Source: an uncultured bacterium (GTDB lineage Bacteria; Myxococcota_A; Bradymonadia; UBA7976; VGTA01). Taken from it: a DNA stretch of 64,000 nt. How positions within the stretch are numbered: the first letter of the stretch is position 1; each line of letters begins with the position of its first letter. The notes under the pieces were generated by a model. It worked only from the letters and a program-made list of their open reading frames with translations, did not search any database and was not told where the DNA came from. Shown here one piece after another: positions 43,473 to 51,507 of the stretch. Position numbers and translations under genes: made by a program. Where the stretch lies: the NCBI GenBank assembly GCA_943788935.1, contig CALSSE010000023.1:1-64000 (forward strand), written 5' to 3'.

Positions 43473-44773
43473 CACTCTGCCCAGACAGGGAGAGCAGGGA
43501 GGCTCTCTCCTACGCCTTGTGCGATGCTTAATATAGCCGCTTCATCGCCGAGCACATAAGCTCTTCCAAAAAATAGGCTATAAGCGAGCATAAGCGTTTG
43601 CGCTTCCCGTATTGGAGTAAAGTCCGGTCCACAGCCGTCATCTTGCTCTAAGGTGGGGAGGTGTTGACAAGCGACCGTAAACGTCGCATGTCCCGCTTCT
43701 AAAAAGCTGAGACGACGATGGCTCTCTCGCTGAGTAGACTCAGGCGCGATGAGCGCCTCCCAAAAGGGACGGTTGCTCCCCTCTTCGGTATTCGCTTGAT
43801 CACGAGTAGCGGTGATCAGGAGAGTGGGGACCTCGATCTGCGTCGCGCCTTGGCGTATAAACTTATAATTGCCTGCAGACTGAGGGATCGCCGCCACTAT
43901 GCGCGAATCTCTGAGTCCTGCTTCCATACGCTCGCCGAGTGGCCCATTAAGTGATTCACAGAGGGTTCCCCCTCGCTCTTGGCAATGAACATCCCGAAGA
44001 TAGTTCATGTCAAATGAGGCGCCAGCGCTTAGAAGGGTTGTGTATCCTCCAAAGCTGTGACCGCTGAGCATCGCTCTCGTGGTATTAGCTCTACCAGAGA
44101 GTGGATGAGAGCCCTCAAGGTTCTCGAGGTAATTGAGGGTAGCGCTCACATCGAGAGACCTCCAGACATACATCTCATCGGGCCGATCGCTAGAGACACT
44201 AGCGAGACTATCGCCCGTGTGAGTCATCGCCGCTACCACCCAACCATGTGAAGCGAAATATTCAGCCATAAAAGAGCCCATCTCTGGCCACACCTTAGCG
44301 CCATGAGAATAAATCAGAAGCGGAGCGATTGTCTCTATGTCAGGAAGCGCGTCTTGCTCGGCCTGATCAGGCACAAAAAGCGGATACCGAGCGTTACCGC
44401 TCCCGCTTCCCTCTATCGCAGGATACCACAACGCGACTCTTAGCTCACGAGGGGCTTCACCTAGCCCCGACTCATAGCTGAGTAAATCTGTCATATAGCC
44501 TACAGTCGACGGCCCCCTACTCCACGGGTCGGCCTCTAAATCAATGAGGCTCTCTCCGGCGCTCACCTCTCCGGCGCTCACCTCTCCGGCGCTCATCTCT
44601 CCGGCGCTCATCTCTCCGGCGCTCACCTCTCCGGCGCTCATCTCTCCGGCGCTCATCTCTCCGGCGCTCACCTCTCCGGCGCTTAAGACATCATCGCTTG
44701 GTGACGAATCACAAGAAGTGAGTAATATTCCTGTGGAGAGGCAGAGTAAACAGATCGTGCTCAGATCTTTCAT
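43457..44773 (-). CDS. alpha/beta-hydrolase lipoprotein with SAGE repeat stalk
   Basis: 438 residues. A signal peptide and lipobox (LLTSC, Cys21) are followed by a nine-fold SAGEV/SAGEM repeat (about 31-74) that probably forms a flexible stalk. The catalytic domain resembles PAF-acetylhydrolase/dienelactone-hydrolase-type enzymes: LRVALWYPA, LLIYSHGAKVWPEMG (oxyanion region), the nucleophile elbow SGHSFGGYTT (Ser about 240), VPTLLITATRDQANTEE (acid) and EAGHATFTV (His). It is probably an exported esterase or lipase-like enzyme. AGGAGG lies five bases before the ATG. The end of the gene is odd: its last codons and stop are repeated in tandem. Confidence 0.87.
   Translation of the reverse strand: MKDLSTICLLCLSTGILLTSCDSSPSDDVLSAGEVSAGEMSAGEMSAGEVSAGEMSAGEMSAGEVSAGEVSAGESLIDLEADPWSRGPSTVGYMTDLLSYESGLGEAPRELRVALWYPAIEGSGSGNARYPLFVPDQAEQDALPDIETIAPLLIYSHGAKVWPEMGSFMAEYFASHGWVVAAMTHTGDSLASVSSDRPDEMYVWRSLDVSATLNYLENLEGSHPLSGRANTTRAMLSGHSFGGYTTLLSAGASFDMNYLRDVHCQERGGTLCESLNGPLGERMEAGLRDSRIVAAIPQSAGNYKFIRQGATQIEVPTLLITATRDQANTEEGSNRPFWEALIAPESTQRESHRRLSFLEAGHATFTVACQHLPTLEQDDGCGPDFTPIREAQTLMLAYSLFFGRAYVLGDEAAILSIAQGVGESLPALPVWAEWLSAE
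44552..44686 (-). repeat. 15-bp in-frame tandem repeat (SAGEV/M), 9 copies
   Basis: The unit ctctccggcgctca(c/t)... in 15-bp steps encodes SAGEV or SAGEM. Copies differ mainly at the Val/Met codon. It forms the stalk of the hydrolase lipoprotein. Confidence 0.95.
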
Positions 44774-45321
44774 AATAACCTCCTAGAACCATGAGCCTGT
44801 TCATTACTAACCACTCATCGGTCCATCTCAAGCCTATAAATCAGGTCATCGTTGTCAAGGAGGATATGCACTCTATTCTACTGATCTACCGTATGATGGC
44901 CTTTCCGCTGATCGACCGAGTCGCCCATATAGTGAGCTCAATGATGATCTGTCTATGAACACACTTAAGGCATCCTACACCTAGGGTGGAATCGTTTTGA
45001 CCCTGAGAAGAATCATTGGCGGTGAGTTTTAAAAAACAATAGGTATTCTCTCTACACTATGTTACATAACAATCGTTAGGTATAAAAGGTCCCATCATGA
45101 ACTAGTCTCATTTCATCTTGTTATCATTGAGCTTTTCACCCCTATGGCCATCCGTCATAGCCCAAGAAAAGCGATTCAATCTAAGCTGATCACCTTTATC
45201 GCTAGGACTCAGCGAACCTTTGTAGCGACGATCCCCGATGGGGCTCATGTGGCCTCGCTATCAACCAATACAACTTCTCATCTTATCTCATCTCATCTTA
45301 AACCACATATAGGGTTAAACC
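44774..45321. other. 548-bp intergenic region between divergent lipoprotein genes
   Basis: It separates the minus-strand hydrolase lipoprotein from the plus-strand SUMF1-type lipoprotein. It holds the AGGAGG ribosome site of the hydrolase gene (44779-44784). A TTGTCA (44853-44858) lies 16 bases before TATTCT, a possible promoter toward the right. AAGGAGG (44857-44863) sits only two bases before an ATG that opens a 30-codon frame (44866-44958). Promoters for both lipoprotein genes must lie here, but I cannot place them firmly. No RNA gene or terminator hairpin stands out. Confidence 0.5.
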
Positions 45322-46605
45322 ATGTTAAAAAGATATTTTCCGCTATCCATCCTCCTCTGCTCAGTCACCTTCAGCTGTGGAGATGATAACTCAAGCGATG
45401 ATTCATCTGCTGATGACTGTAGACAAGAGACTCAAGCCTGTGCTGAGGGTTTTGTTTGCCAACAAGATACTACCGGAATCTACAGCTGTACCATTGAAGA
45501 GGATGTAGGACGCGGTGGTGACACCGCGGGCACTGAGAACAACGCCGGTGACGAGAACAACGCTGGTGACGAGAACAACGCCGGTGACGAGAACAACGCC
45601 GGTGACGAGAACAACGCCGGTGACGAGAATAACGCCGGTGACGAGAACAACGCCGGTGACGAGAACAACGCCGGTGACGAGAACAACGCCGGTGACGAGA
45701 ACAACGCCGGTGACGAGAACAACGCCGGTGACGAGAACAACGCCGGTGACGAGAACAACGCCGGTGACGAGAGCAACGCCGGCGATGAGAGCAACGCCGG
45801 TGACGAGAATAACGCCGGTAGCGAGAATAACGCCGGTAGCGAGAATAATACTATAGACCCTAACGCACCTTGTAATGAGTCATCGACCAGTTGCCCTGAC
45901 CTAGATTGGGTCTCCATCGATGGAGGTGTCTTCTCTATGGGGTCTAATAACGGGGAGACCGATGAACAACCCGTTCATCGCGTCGAAGTCCCCCCTTTTC
46001 AAATGATGAGGTCAGAGGTCACCATCGAGATGTATCGCAGCTGTGTAGATGCTGGGGTCTGCACTCCACTAAGCACTTTTAGCGCTGCTTGTACATGGTC
46101 AGATACGCCCACCGGCAAAGAGAACTACCCCGCTAACTGCATGACTTGGTTTCAGCTTCGAGACTTCGCCGATTGGGTAGGCGCCCGTCTCCCCTCAGAA
46201 GCAGAGTGGGAATTCGCAGCTCGCAGCGCGGGTGGTGAGGCTACTTATCCTTGGGGCAATGACGCTCCTTCATGTGATCGAGCGACATTCATGGGCTGTT
46301 CAGAGGCGACGACTGTGGTCTGTAGTCTCCCCGGTGGCCACACCGCCGAGGGTCTCTGTGATATGGCTGGGAATGTTTGGGAGTGGGTTCAAGATGAATA
46401 TCATGACAGCTACAATGGAGCGCCTACCGATGGGAGTCCCAGATGCTCCACCATCAATTGCTCTGCTGACATGGTCAGCGCCCCATTTCGAGTCCTAAGA
46501 GGGGGTTATTGGAGCGGAGAGACTAACTACTTACGCACAACCTATCGCAACAGCGCCAGCCCCATTGTCGAATATGGATTTAGAGGCGGTCGACTCGCTC
46601 GATAA
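45322..46605 (+). CDS. SUMF1/FGE-domain lipoprotein with ENNAGD repeat stalk
   Basis: 427 residues. A signal peptide and lipobox (SVTFSC, Cys19) lead to a short Cys-containing segment (CRQETQACAEGFVCQQD), then a stalk of seventeen hexapeptides ENNAGD (about 72-173). Residues about 185-427 are a formylglycine-generating-enzyme/SUMF1-type domain: FSMGSNNGETDEQPVHRVEV, MRSEVTIEMYRSC, RLPSEAEWEFAARS, YPWGND, LCDMAGNVWEWVQDEY, RVLRGGYWSG and GFRGGR. Such domains in exported bacterial lipoproteins are mostly not true FGEs and may bind or modify surface ligands. Several extra cysteines suggest disulfides. It is anchored in the envelope. Upstream neighbours are divergent. Confidence 0.9.
   Translation: MLKRYFPLSILLCSVTFSCGDDNSSDDSSADDCRQETQACAEGFVCQQDTTGIYSCTIEEDVGRGGDTAGTENNAGDENNAGDENNAGDENNAGDENNAGDENNAGDENNAGDENNAGDENNAGDENNAGDENNAGDENNAGDENNAGDESNAGDESNAGDENNAGSENNAGSENNTIDPNAPCNESSTSCPDLDWVSIDGGVFSMGSNNGETDEQPVHRVEVPPFQMMRSEVTIEMYRSCVDAGVCTPLSTFSAACTWSDTPTGKENYPANCMTWFQLRDFADWVGARLPSEAEWEFAARSAGGEATYPWGNDAPSCDRATFMGCSEATTVVCSLPGGHTAEGLCDMAGNVWEWVQDEYHDSYNGAPTDGSPRCSTINCSADMVSAPFRVLRGGYWSGETNYLRTTYRNSASPIVEYGFRGGRLAR
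45535..45840 (+). repeat. 18-bp in-frame tandem repeat (ENNAGD), 17 copies
   Basis: The unit gagaacaacgccggtgac runs continuously for 306 bp. The first dozen copies are almost identical; copies near the 3' end carry AGC for AAC (Ser) or agc for gac. There are no spacers between units and the frame stays open, so it is a protein stalk. Confidence 0.97.
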
Positions 46606-46938
46606 ACATGAGGTCTCCCTACCAGAATCGATGAAACAAGAGCAGATCAAGGTTTCCAAAATAGATCTTCATCATCTCTTCATCTCCTCTTATGTTCAGT
46701 CATTATCTCTTCTCAAACGATTGAGAGCAGACAACGATGAGCCAATATGTTGTCTATTGACCCTAGGTAAATCAATATGAAGATACACCTGTGGACTATT
46801 GACCCTATCACCAATTAGAGCATAAGTACTTAATATATATAACCTTATCAACTATCTAGAGGTTGGCACACAGTATGCTACATGAATTGATCAATAATCA
46901 TTTCACTTAGTCAGTTCTCGCCTTGAAAGGGTTACAGC
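46606..46938. other. 333-bp intergenic region before the metalloprotease gene
   Basis: AT-rich compared with the neighbours, especially 46831-46845. It contains a direct repeat, ctattgaccctа-type 12-mer, at 46754-46765 and 46796-46807 (42 bp apart). The second copy supplies a TTGACC that could act as a -35 element, but the -10 match is poor. A GGG-rich site precedes the ATG at 46939. No RNA gene is seen. Confidence 0.4.
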
Positions 46939-47940
46939 ATGATGTCTCAATCTTCTCTCTCAAATGGTGGTTTAACCATCGTCCAAAAAGTCTCAGCGAT
47001 CATCTTTATCGTCTTTGGTGGCTTTTTTGCATGTGCAGATCCCATCGACGTCCATGACTCTGAGACGGTTGAGAAGGGTTACTATCTTAAAACATCACTG
47101 TGGAGCTCTCTTGATATCCCCGTGTGTTGGGAGAACCCAAACCAAATCAGCAACAGAGACCGACAGCTGGTGATCTCTGCTGTCAATGAGAGTTGGTCAA
47201 GCGCCGCTCCTCTTAACTTTTATGGTTGGGAGCGTTGCACCAACTCAAGCCAAGGTATTCGTATCCGCGGTGCAGACGATCATCCTCATGTCAAAGGTCT
47301 CGGCGCAGTCTCTAATGGGACAAGAGATGGCATGGTCCTCAATTTTGACTTTAAGAACTGGGGGTCTACTTGCTCTTCATCCGAAACGATGCGTCGTGAC
47401 TGTATAAAATGGATCGCGGTTCACGAGTTTGGTCATGCTCTCGGGATCGCTCATGAGCACAACCGAGAAGATACGCCAGATAGCTGCAAGGATTCGCCTC
47501 AAGGAACAAATGGAGACGTCACCGTGGGAGAGTGGGACCTCGACTCTACTATGAACTATTGTAACCCTATTTATACCAATCACGGTCAGCTCAGCGTCGG
47601 TGATGTAGAGACTATTAACGCTGCCTATCGACACCTCATCTCCTCCACCTCGAGTGAACCTCGTACTCCTAGACGAGTCTCAGTTCGTCTTCGCCGAGAT
47701 AACTCGGTCAGAGTGACTTGGAAACCAACAGGTCAGGGACAATCTCACTTTGTAATTGAGCGCAGTAAACAGAAAAGGAACGGCACTTGGAGAGCACCTA
47801 ATACGGTCGCTAAGGTGAACGCCGGCGTGAAACGCCAATATGACTCACCGAGACGAGGAACTTATCGATATCGAGTCAAGGCGATCAACGGTCGTAAAAA
47901 CTCAGAGTGGAGCGCTTGGAAACAGATCATCGCAGAGTGA
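46939..47940 (+). CDS. exported zinc metalloprotease (metzincin type) with Fn3-like domain
   Basis: 333 residues. An N-terminal hydrophobic segment (VSAIIFIVFGGFFACAD) ends in a possible lipobox cysteine, so it is exported and perhaps lipid-anchored. The catalytic domain has HEFGHALGIAHEH (His162, Glu163, His166, His172), the extended metzincin zinc motif, and a Met-turn STMNYC (Met205). Several cysteines (CWENP, ERCTNS, STCSS, RDC, DSCKD, NYC) suggest disulfides. This places it near the M10/M12 (matrixin/astacin) groups. Residues about 242-333 look like a fibronectin type III domain (RVSVRLRRDNSVRVTWKP, YRYRVKAIN). There is no clear inhibitory prodomain. It probably digests external proteins. 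Confidence 0.88.
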   Translation: MMSQSSLSNGGLTIVQKVSAIIFIVFGGFFACADPIDVHDSETVEKGYYLKTSLWSSLDIPVCWENPNQISNRDRQLVISAVNESWSSAAPLNFYGWERCTNSSQGIRIRGADDHPHVKGLGAVSNGTRDGMVLNFDFKNWGSTCSSSETMRRDCIKWIAVHEFGHALGIAHEHNREDTPDSCKDSPQGTNGDVTVGEWDLDSTMNYCNPIYTNHGQLSVGDVETINAAYRHLISSTSSEPRTPRRVSVRLRRDNSVRVTWKPTGQGQSHFVIERSKQKRNGTWRAPNTVAKVNAGVKRQYDSPRRGTYRYRVKAINGRKNSEWSAWKQIIAE

Positions 47941-47952
47941 CCCCTAGACTAG

Positions 47953-49299
47953 CTACACTCCGCTGAGTTGAACCCCTTCAAATACGCAACTTGGGCTGTT
48001 CGCCGAACCCTCCGGATAACCGTCGCTACCGATGATCGACAAGCTGGACCACAGAGAGGCGATATTCCCGCTCATGTTGACCTCAGTGAGCGGCTCTGCG
48101 AGCTGACCGTCGCGAACCATATGTCCGCCACAACCAAAGCTGAGCTTACCGGTCGTTCCATTGCTGTTCCCCCCTAAGAAGCGATCGATGAGGACACCGT
48201 CACCAATATCTGCGAGCAGCGCTTGGAGGTCTTGGTCCCCATAACTCCAATCAAAGTTATGTAAGGCTGAACCTGTTCGGTTCACTGACTGACCTCTCTC
48301 TTGAGTCATCTTTTTCGCGTAATAGTCGCCGATTAAGTAGGTCATGAGCACCCCCTCTTCAATGATCGGTCGCTCATGAGTTACATAACCATCACCGTCC
48401 CACAGCGCAGACCCTAGGCCTCGAGCGACATGCGGTCGGTCTCGAAGCGTGAGGAGCGGACTCACTACTTGAGTGTTGACCTTGCCCTCCCACATGCTCC
48501 GTTTATTGTGAAGCGCGGCGCCCGAGAGCGGACTGAGTAGAGCGCTAAGTATTCGACTGATCGCCTTATTCTTAATAATAACGGTGTAGCTACCTGTCTT
48601 AATCTTTTGAGCGCCGAGTTTACCCTCAGCGTTCTCTACCGCTTCGGCGACCACCTCAGGAAAAGAGCGGAGGTCTGCTCGATGACGACGATACGTATAT
48701 CCTCCACCGACAGGTCGCTTACCATCCGCTTCTTTAAGATTGACGCTCACGCTCGCTCCAAAGGTGGTCCCGCTGCGCGCCCCCTCAAAACCGTTAGTAT
48801 GAACTCGCGCCCCCTCAGCATATTGGTCACCGACGCTGCTGCTCACTGAGACAACCTTATCACCGAGGTGATGACTGGCCTCACGAGCGAGCGTCTCTAG
48901 CTCCGCGACTTCTGACCGGCGTTGTTCACCGGTGACCTGCTCATAGCTAGGATCATAGAGTTCAAGATCAATCTCAGGGCGCCCTTCATAGCCTTCAGGG
49001 TCGGGCAAACTACGCGCTAAGTCTTCCTCGAGATAACGAGTAAGGTCGATCGCTTGCTTTAAAAACACCTCCACTGACTCAGGGCGTAGGTCACTGGTGC
49101 TGTGACTCGAGAATCGCCCATCAACGTAGAGACTCACACTCAGCGACTGATCGGTGGTGTCATTGAGTCGCTCTAGCTGTCCATCACGCCATTCGACATC
49201 AACCCCACGAGAGCGAGATGCGACGACTTTAGCCTCTTGAGCGCCGAGCGCTCGCGCCTGATCAGCGACACGACGAGCTTGATCTAATAATGAACTCAT
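47953..49299 (-). CDS. tldE: TldE/PmbA-family protease subunit
   Basis: 448 residues, normal for PmbA/TldE. TldD and TldE form a heterodimeric zinc protease that degrades or matures small peptides such as microcin B17 precursor and the CcdA antitoxin in E. coli. Family segments are KVVASRSRGVDVEWRDGQLE at the N-terminus, VSVNLKEADGKRPVGGGYTY and FLGGNSNGTTGKLSFGCGG near the end. It lacks the HExxxH motif, as expected for TldE; the catalytic site is in TldD. Its ATG overlaps the tldD stop by 4 bp (ATGA at 49296-49299), so the two subunits are co-translated. It converges on the metalloprotease gene. Confidence 0.92.
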   Translation of the reverse strand: MSSLLDQARRVADQARALGAQEAKVVASRSRGVDVEWRDGQLERLNDTTDQSLSVSLYVDGRFSSHSTSDLRPESVEVFLKQAIDLTRYLEEDLARSLPDPEGYEGRPEIDLELYDPSYEQVTGEQRRSEVAELETLAREASHHLGDKVVSVSSSVGDQYAEGARVHTNGFEGARSGTTFGASVSVNLKEADGKRPVGGGYTYRRHRADLRSFPEVVAEAVENAEGKLGAQKIKTGSYTVIIKNKAISRILSALLSPLSGAALHNKRSMWEGKVNTQVVSPLLTLRDRPHVARGLGSALWDGDGYVTHERPIIEEGVLMTYLIGDYYAKKMTQERGQSVNRTGSALHNFDWSYGDQDLQALLADIGDGVLIDRFLGGNSNGTTGKLSFGCGGHMVRDGQLAEPLTEVNMSGNIASLWSSLSIIGSDGYPEGSANSPSCVFEGVQLSGV

Positions 49300-50780
49300 T
49301 CGTTTACTCCTCCTACCGTCATCTCCGAGACTCGAACACTCGGCATCCCTAGAGATACAGGGACCGACTGGCCGTCTTTACCGCAGACCCAGCCTCCCTC
49401 ATCATATTTAAAATCAGTCCCTACCATATCGGTGCGCTCTAATACTTCAGGACCATTACCGATAATATTTGTGTCCTTGATAGGACGAGTGAGCTCTCCA
49501 TCTTCAATCATATAGCCAGTCTTGATGTAGAAAGTGAAATCTCCTGCGCCGATCATAACCTGTCCATTGGTAAAGGTCTCTGCATATACCCCGCGCTTAA
49601 CGGACTTAATGATCTCGGTTGGATCATACTCACCAGCGCACATGTAGGTACTGCGCATCCTCGGTACCGGTGTATGTTTGAACGACTCTCTCCGGCCATT
49701 TCCAGTAGGCTCTACTCCGTAATGAGCAGCGCTAATCCGATCATGCATATAGCTACGGAGGATCCCATCTTCCACCAAGACTGTTCGCTGCCCCTCGACG
49801 CCCTCGTCATCTACGTTGACCGCGCCTCGATCATGGTCTCGTGTCCCATCATCGACGATCGTCACCCCCTTGGGAGCGATACGAGTGTTGAGTCGGTCAG
49901 AGTAGACAGAGATCCCTTTGCGATTAAAATCAGCCTCCATTCCATGACCGATCGCCTCATGGAGCAGAATCCCCGACGCTCCCGCAGCGAGGACGACTGG
50001 CATTGAACCCGCCGGCGCTTGCTCAGCATCTAACAAGAATAGAGTGCGCTGTATCGCTTCTGACTTTAGCGTCTCTAAGCGCTCTTCGTTAATGAACTCA
50101 AAACCTCTTCGCCCAGCGAGGTTGTAGCCGTTACTCTCCCGCAGATCCCCTTCCTCAGCGGTGCAGGAGAGGCTCAAACGGGTCATCGGCAAACGATCAA
50201 AGTGCATGGCCCCTGTCGACTCAACGATGAGGATCGCGGTCGTCGAATGACCCATACCGATATTCGCTTTAGTGATCCGTGGGTCAGCGCTCATCACCGC
50301 TTGGTCTAGCTGATTGAGAAGCGGCACTTTCTCGGAGACCTCTACGCCCATCCACTCTTGAGCGATGGGATAACGATTGGGCCGGCCTTTAACCTCGAAT
50401 CCTTCCACTGAGAACTTAGCCACCGCTGAAGCGCTCTCAGCGATCAAGGCCGCAGAGCTCGCGGCACGCACTACCGCTTCTCGACTCAAATCTTCAGTAT
50501 AAGCATAACCTTGCTGATCACCGGAGACTACCCGGATCCCTACCCCAAGGGTAATGCTAGTATAAGCGGAATCAACGCTATGATCTTTCAAACTGATCCC
50601 TTGAGAGACCCCATGCTCAAAATAGAGATCGGCCCACTCTCCTCCTCGAGCGAGCGCTGCTGTAAAGGCGGCTCTAAATAAGCTCTCATCGACCCCAAAA
50701 CCCCTAAAATAAGCGACTCCCTCTTCGGGTGAACCTCGGTAGGCGGACTCGCCGGCCTCATGCGCATGGTCAGATAACAT
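49296..50780 (-). CDS. tldD: TldD-family metalloprotease catalytic subunit
   Basis: 494 residues from the ATG at 50780; a GTG just upstream (50783) overlaps the ribosome site AAGGAGG (50785-50791) and is unlikely. The zinc motif HEAIGHGMEADFNRKG (HExxxH) is complete. Other family segments are GVGIRVVSGDQQGYAYTEDL, GILLHEAIGH context, VNVDDEGVEGQRTVLVEDG and YMCAGEYDPTEIIKSVKRGV. With TldE it forms the peptide-degrading TldD/E complex in the cytoplasm. It overlaps tldE by 4 bp. The next gene on this strand (DUF6918-like) is upstream and separated by about 68 bp. Confidence 0.94.
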   Translation of the reverse strand: MLSDHAHEAGESAYRGSPEEGVAYFRGFGVDESLFRAAFTAALARGGEWADLYFEHGVSQGISLKDHSVDSAYTSITLGVGIRVVSGDQQGYAYTEDLSREAVVRAASSAALIAESASAVAKFSVEGFEVKGRPNRYPIAQEWMGVEVSEKVPLLNQLDQAVMSADPRITKANIGMGHSTTAILIVESTGAMHFDRLPMTRLSLSCTAEEGDLRESNGYNLAGRRGFEFINEERLETLKSEAIQRTLFLLDAEQAPAGSMPVVLAAGASGILLHEAIGHGMEADFNRKGISVYSDRLNTRIAPKGVTIVDDGTRDHDRGAVNVDDEGVEGQRTVLVEDGILRSYMHDRISAAHYGVEPTGNGRRESFKHTPVPRMRSTYMCAGEYDPTEIIKSVKRGVYAETFTNGQVMIGAGDFTFYIKTGYMIEDGELTRPIKDTNIIGNGPEVLERTDMVGTDFKYDEGGWVCGKDGQSVPVSLGMPSVRVSEMTVGGVNE

Positions 50781-50784
50781 CACT

Positions 50785-50791
50785 CCTCCTT
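50785..50791 (-). promoter_or_regulatory. Shine-Dalgarno site deciding the tldD start
   Basis: AAGGAGG on the minus strand, four bases before the ATG at 50780. It rules against the GTG at 50783, only one base away. Confidence 0.6.
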
Positions 50792-50847
50792 AAAACTGCT
50801 CATCACACAATGAGCATTTAGTGTGGGATAAACTTGTTGATAAGAGG

Positions 50848-51315
50848 TCAAGAGACCCCATGTTTAGCCAGTAGTCGCCCTAAAGCGGGTAGAGCGCTGA
50901 CAATTTGATCCTGCGCGAGCGGTCGAAGTTTTTGGTACACCTTGACGAGGGCCATTAATTTACTCCGCTCAGCGCGAGCATCGGTGACCGATAGTAGCGT
51001 TGAAGCCACCTCCACAGAGTGCTCAGCCAAGAAGCTAGAGAAGGTGGTCTGAGTAGACTCGTCTCCAGCCATAAAGCGTTCATAAAGTGGGGTGATCTGC
51101 TCGACAAAAGTCGGCAAGAGGCTCTTAAATAGATCGGCCATGATGTTAGGGCGGACCTTATCGATTACCTTAAGACCTCCTTTGATCACCACTGCGCTCA
51201 GCCCTCTCTTCTTTGAGACCTCATCTCTCACTAAAGCGACACAGTCACGGACGACTTCTTCGATGTACCCCTCTTCTAAGAGGCGGTGGAGTGGTTGGCT
51301 AAAACTGTCACTCAT
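50848..51315 (-). CDS. DUF6918-like small helical protein
   Basis: About 155 residues from the ATG at 51315, which has GGAG six bases upstream; an open frame continues to 51456 but has no comparable site and the extension looks unrelated. The sequence (VALVRDEVSKKRGLSAVVIK, then KVIDKVRPNIMADLFKSLLP, VEVASTLLSVTDARAERS, ALPALGRLLAKHG) matches my recollection of the DUF6918 family: small all-helical proteins of unknown role found in actinobacteria and delta-proteobacteria. It has no signal peptide. It may be co-transcribed with tldD-tldE downstream. Confidence 0.75.
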   Translation of the reverse strand: MSDSFSQPLHRLLEEGYIEEVVRDCVALVRDEVSKKRGLSAVVIKGGLKVIDKVRPNIMADLFKSLLPTFVEQITPLYERFMAGDESTQTTFSSFLAEHSVEVASTLLSVTDARAERSKLMALVKVYQKLRPLAQDQIVSALPALGRLLAKHGVS

Positions 51316-51321
51316 ACTATA

Positions 51322-51325
51322 CTCC
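51322..51325 (-). promoter_or_regulatory. Shine-Dalgarno core deciding the DUF6918-like start
   Basis: GGAG on the minus strand, six bases before the ATG at 51315. It supports the short start over the longer open frame that reaches 51456. Confidence 0.5.
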
Positions 51326-51507
51326 AAATATGTTATTGCTCTAGCATTTACTGTAGTAACCGCTGAGGCGAGGTCAATGTATACTCGTTGATTATCTGTT
51401 GGCGACTCGAACTCTGCTCCGCTCTTCTCTATCAAGAGTCTCCGCTCGCTGTCCATTCTCTCGATCGTGAGATCATCCTACAACGCTTTTGAGGTCAAAA
51501 ATAAACC

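Noticed and set aside
44857..44880. TTGTCA/TATTCT pair as a confirmed promoter
   Set aside because: It overlaps an AAGGAGG site and lies about 440 bp from the next gene; the match is moderate, so it is mentioned only within the intergenic entry.
45535..45840. Regular 18-bp repeats that could be taken for a CRISPR array
   Set aside because: No spacers separate the units, the frame is open throughout, and the repeats encode ENNAGD between a lipobox and a SUMF1-type domain.
45480..45917. Long antisense frame (145 codons) opposite the ENNAGD repeat
   Set aside because: It exists only because the repeat is open in several frames; it encodes a low-complexity SSPALF repeat with no ribosome site.
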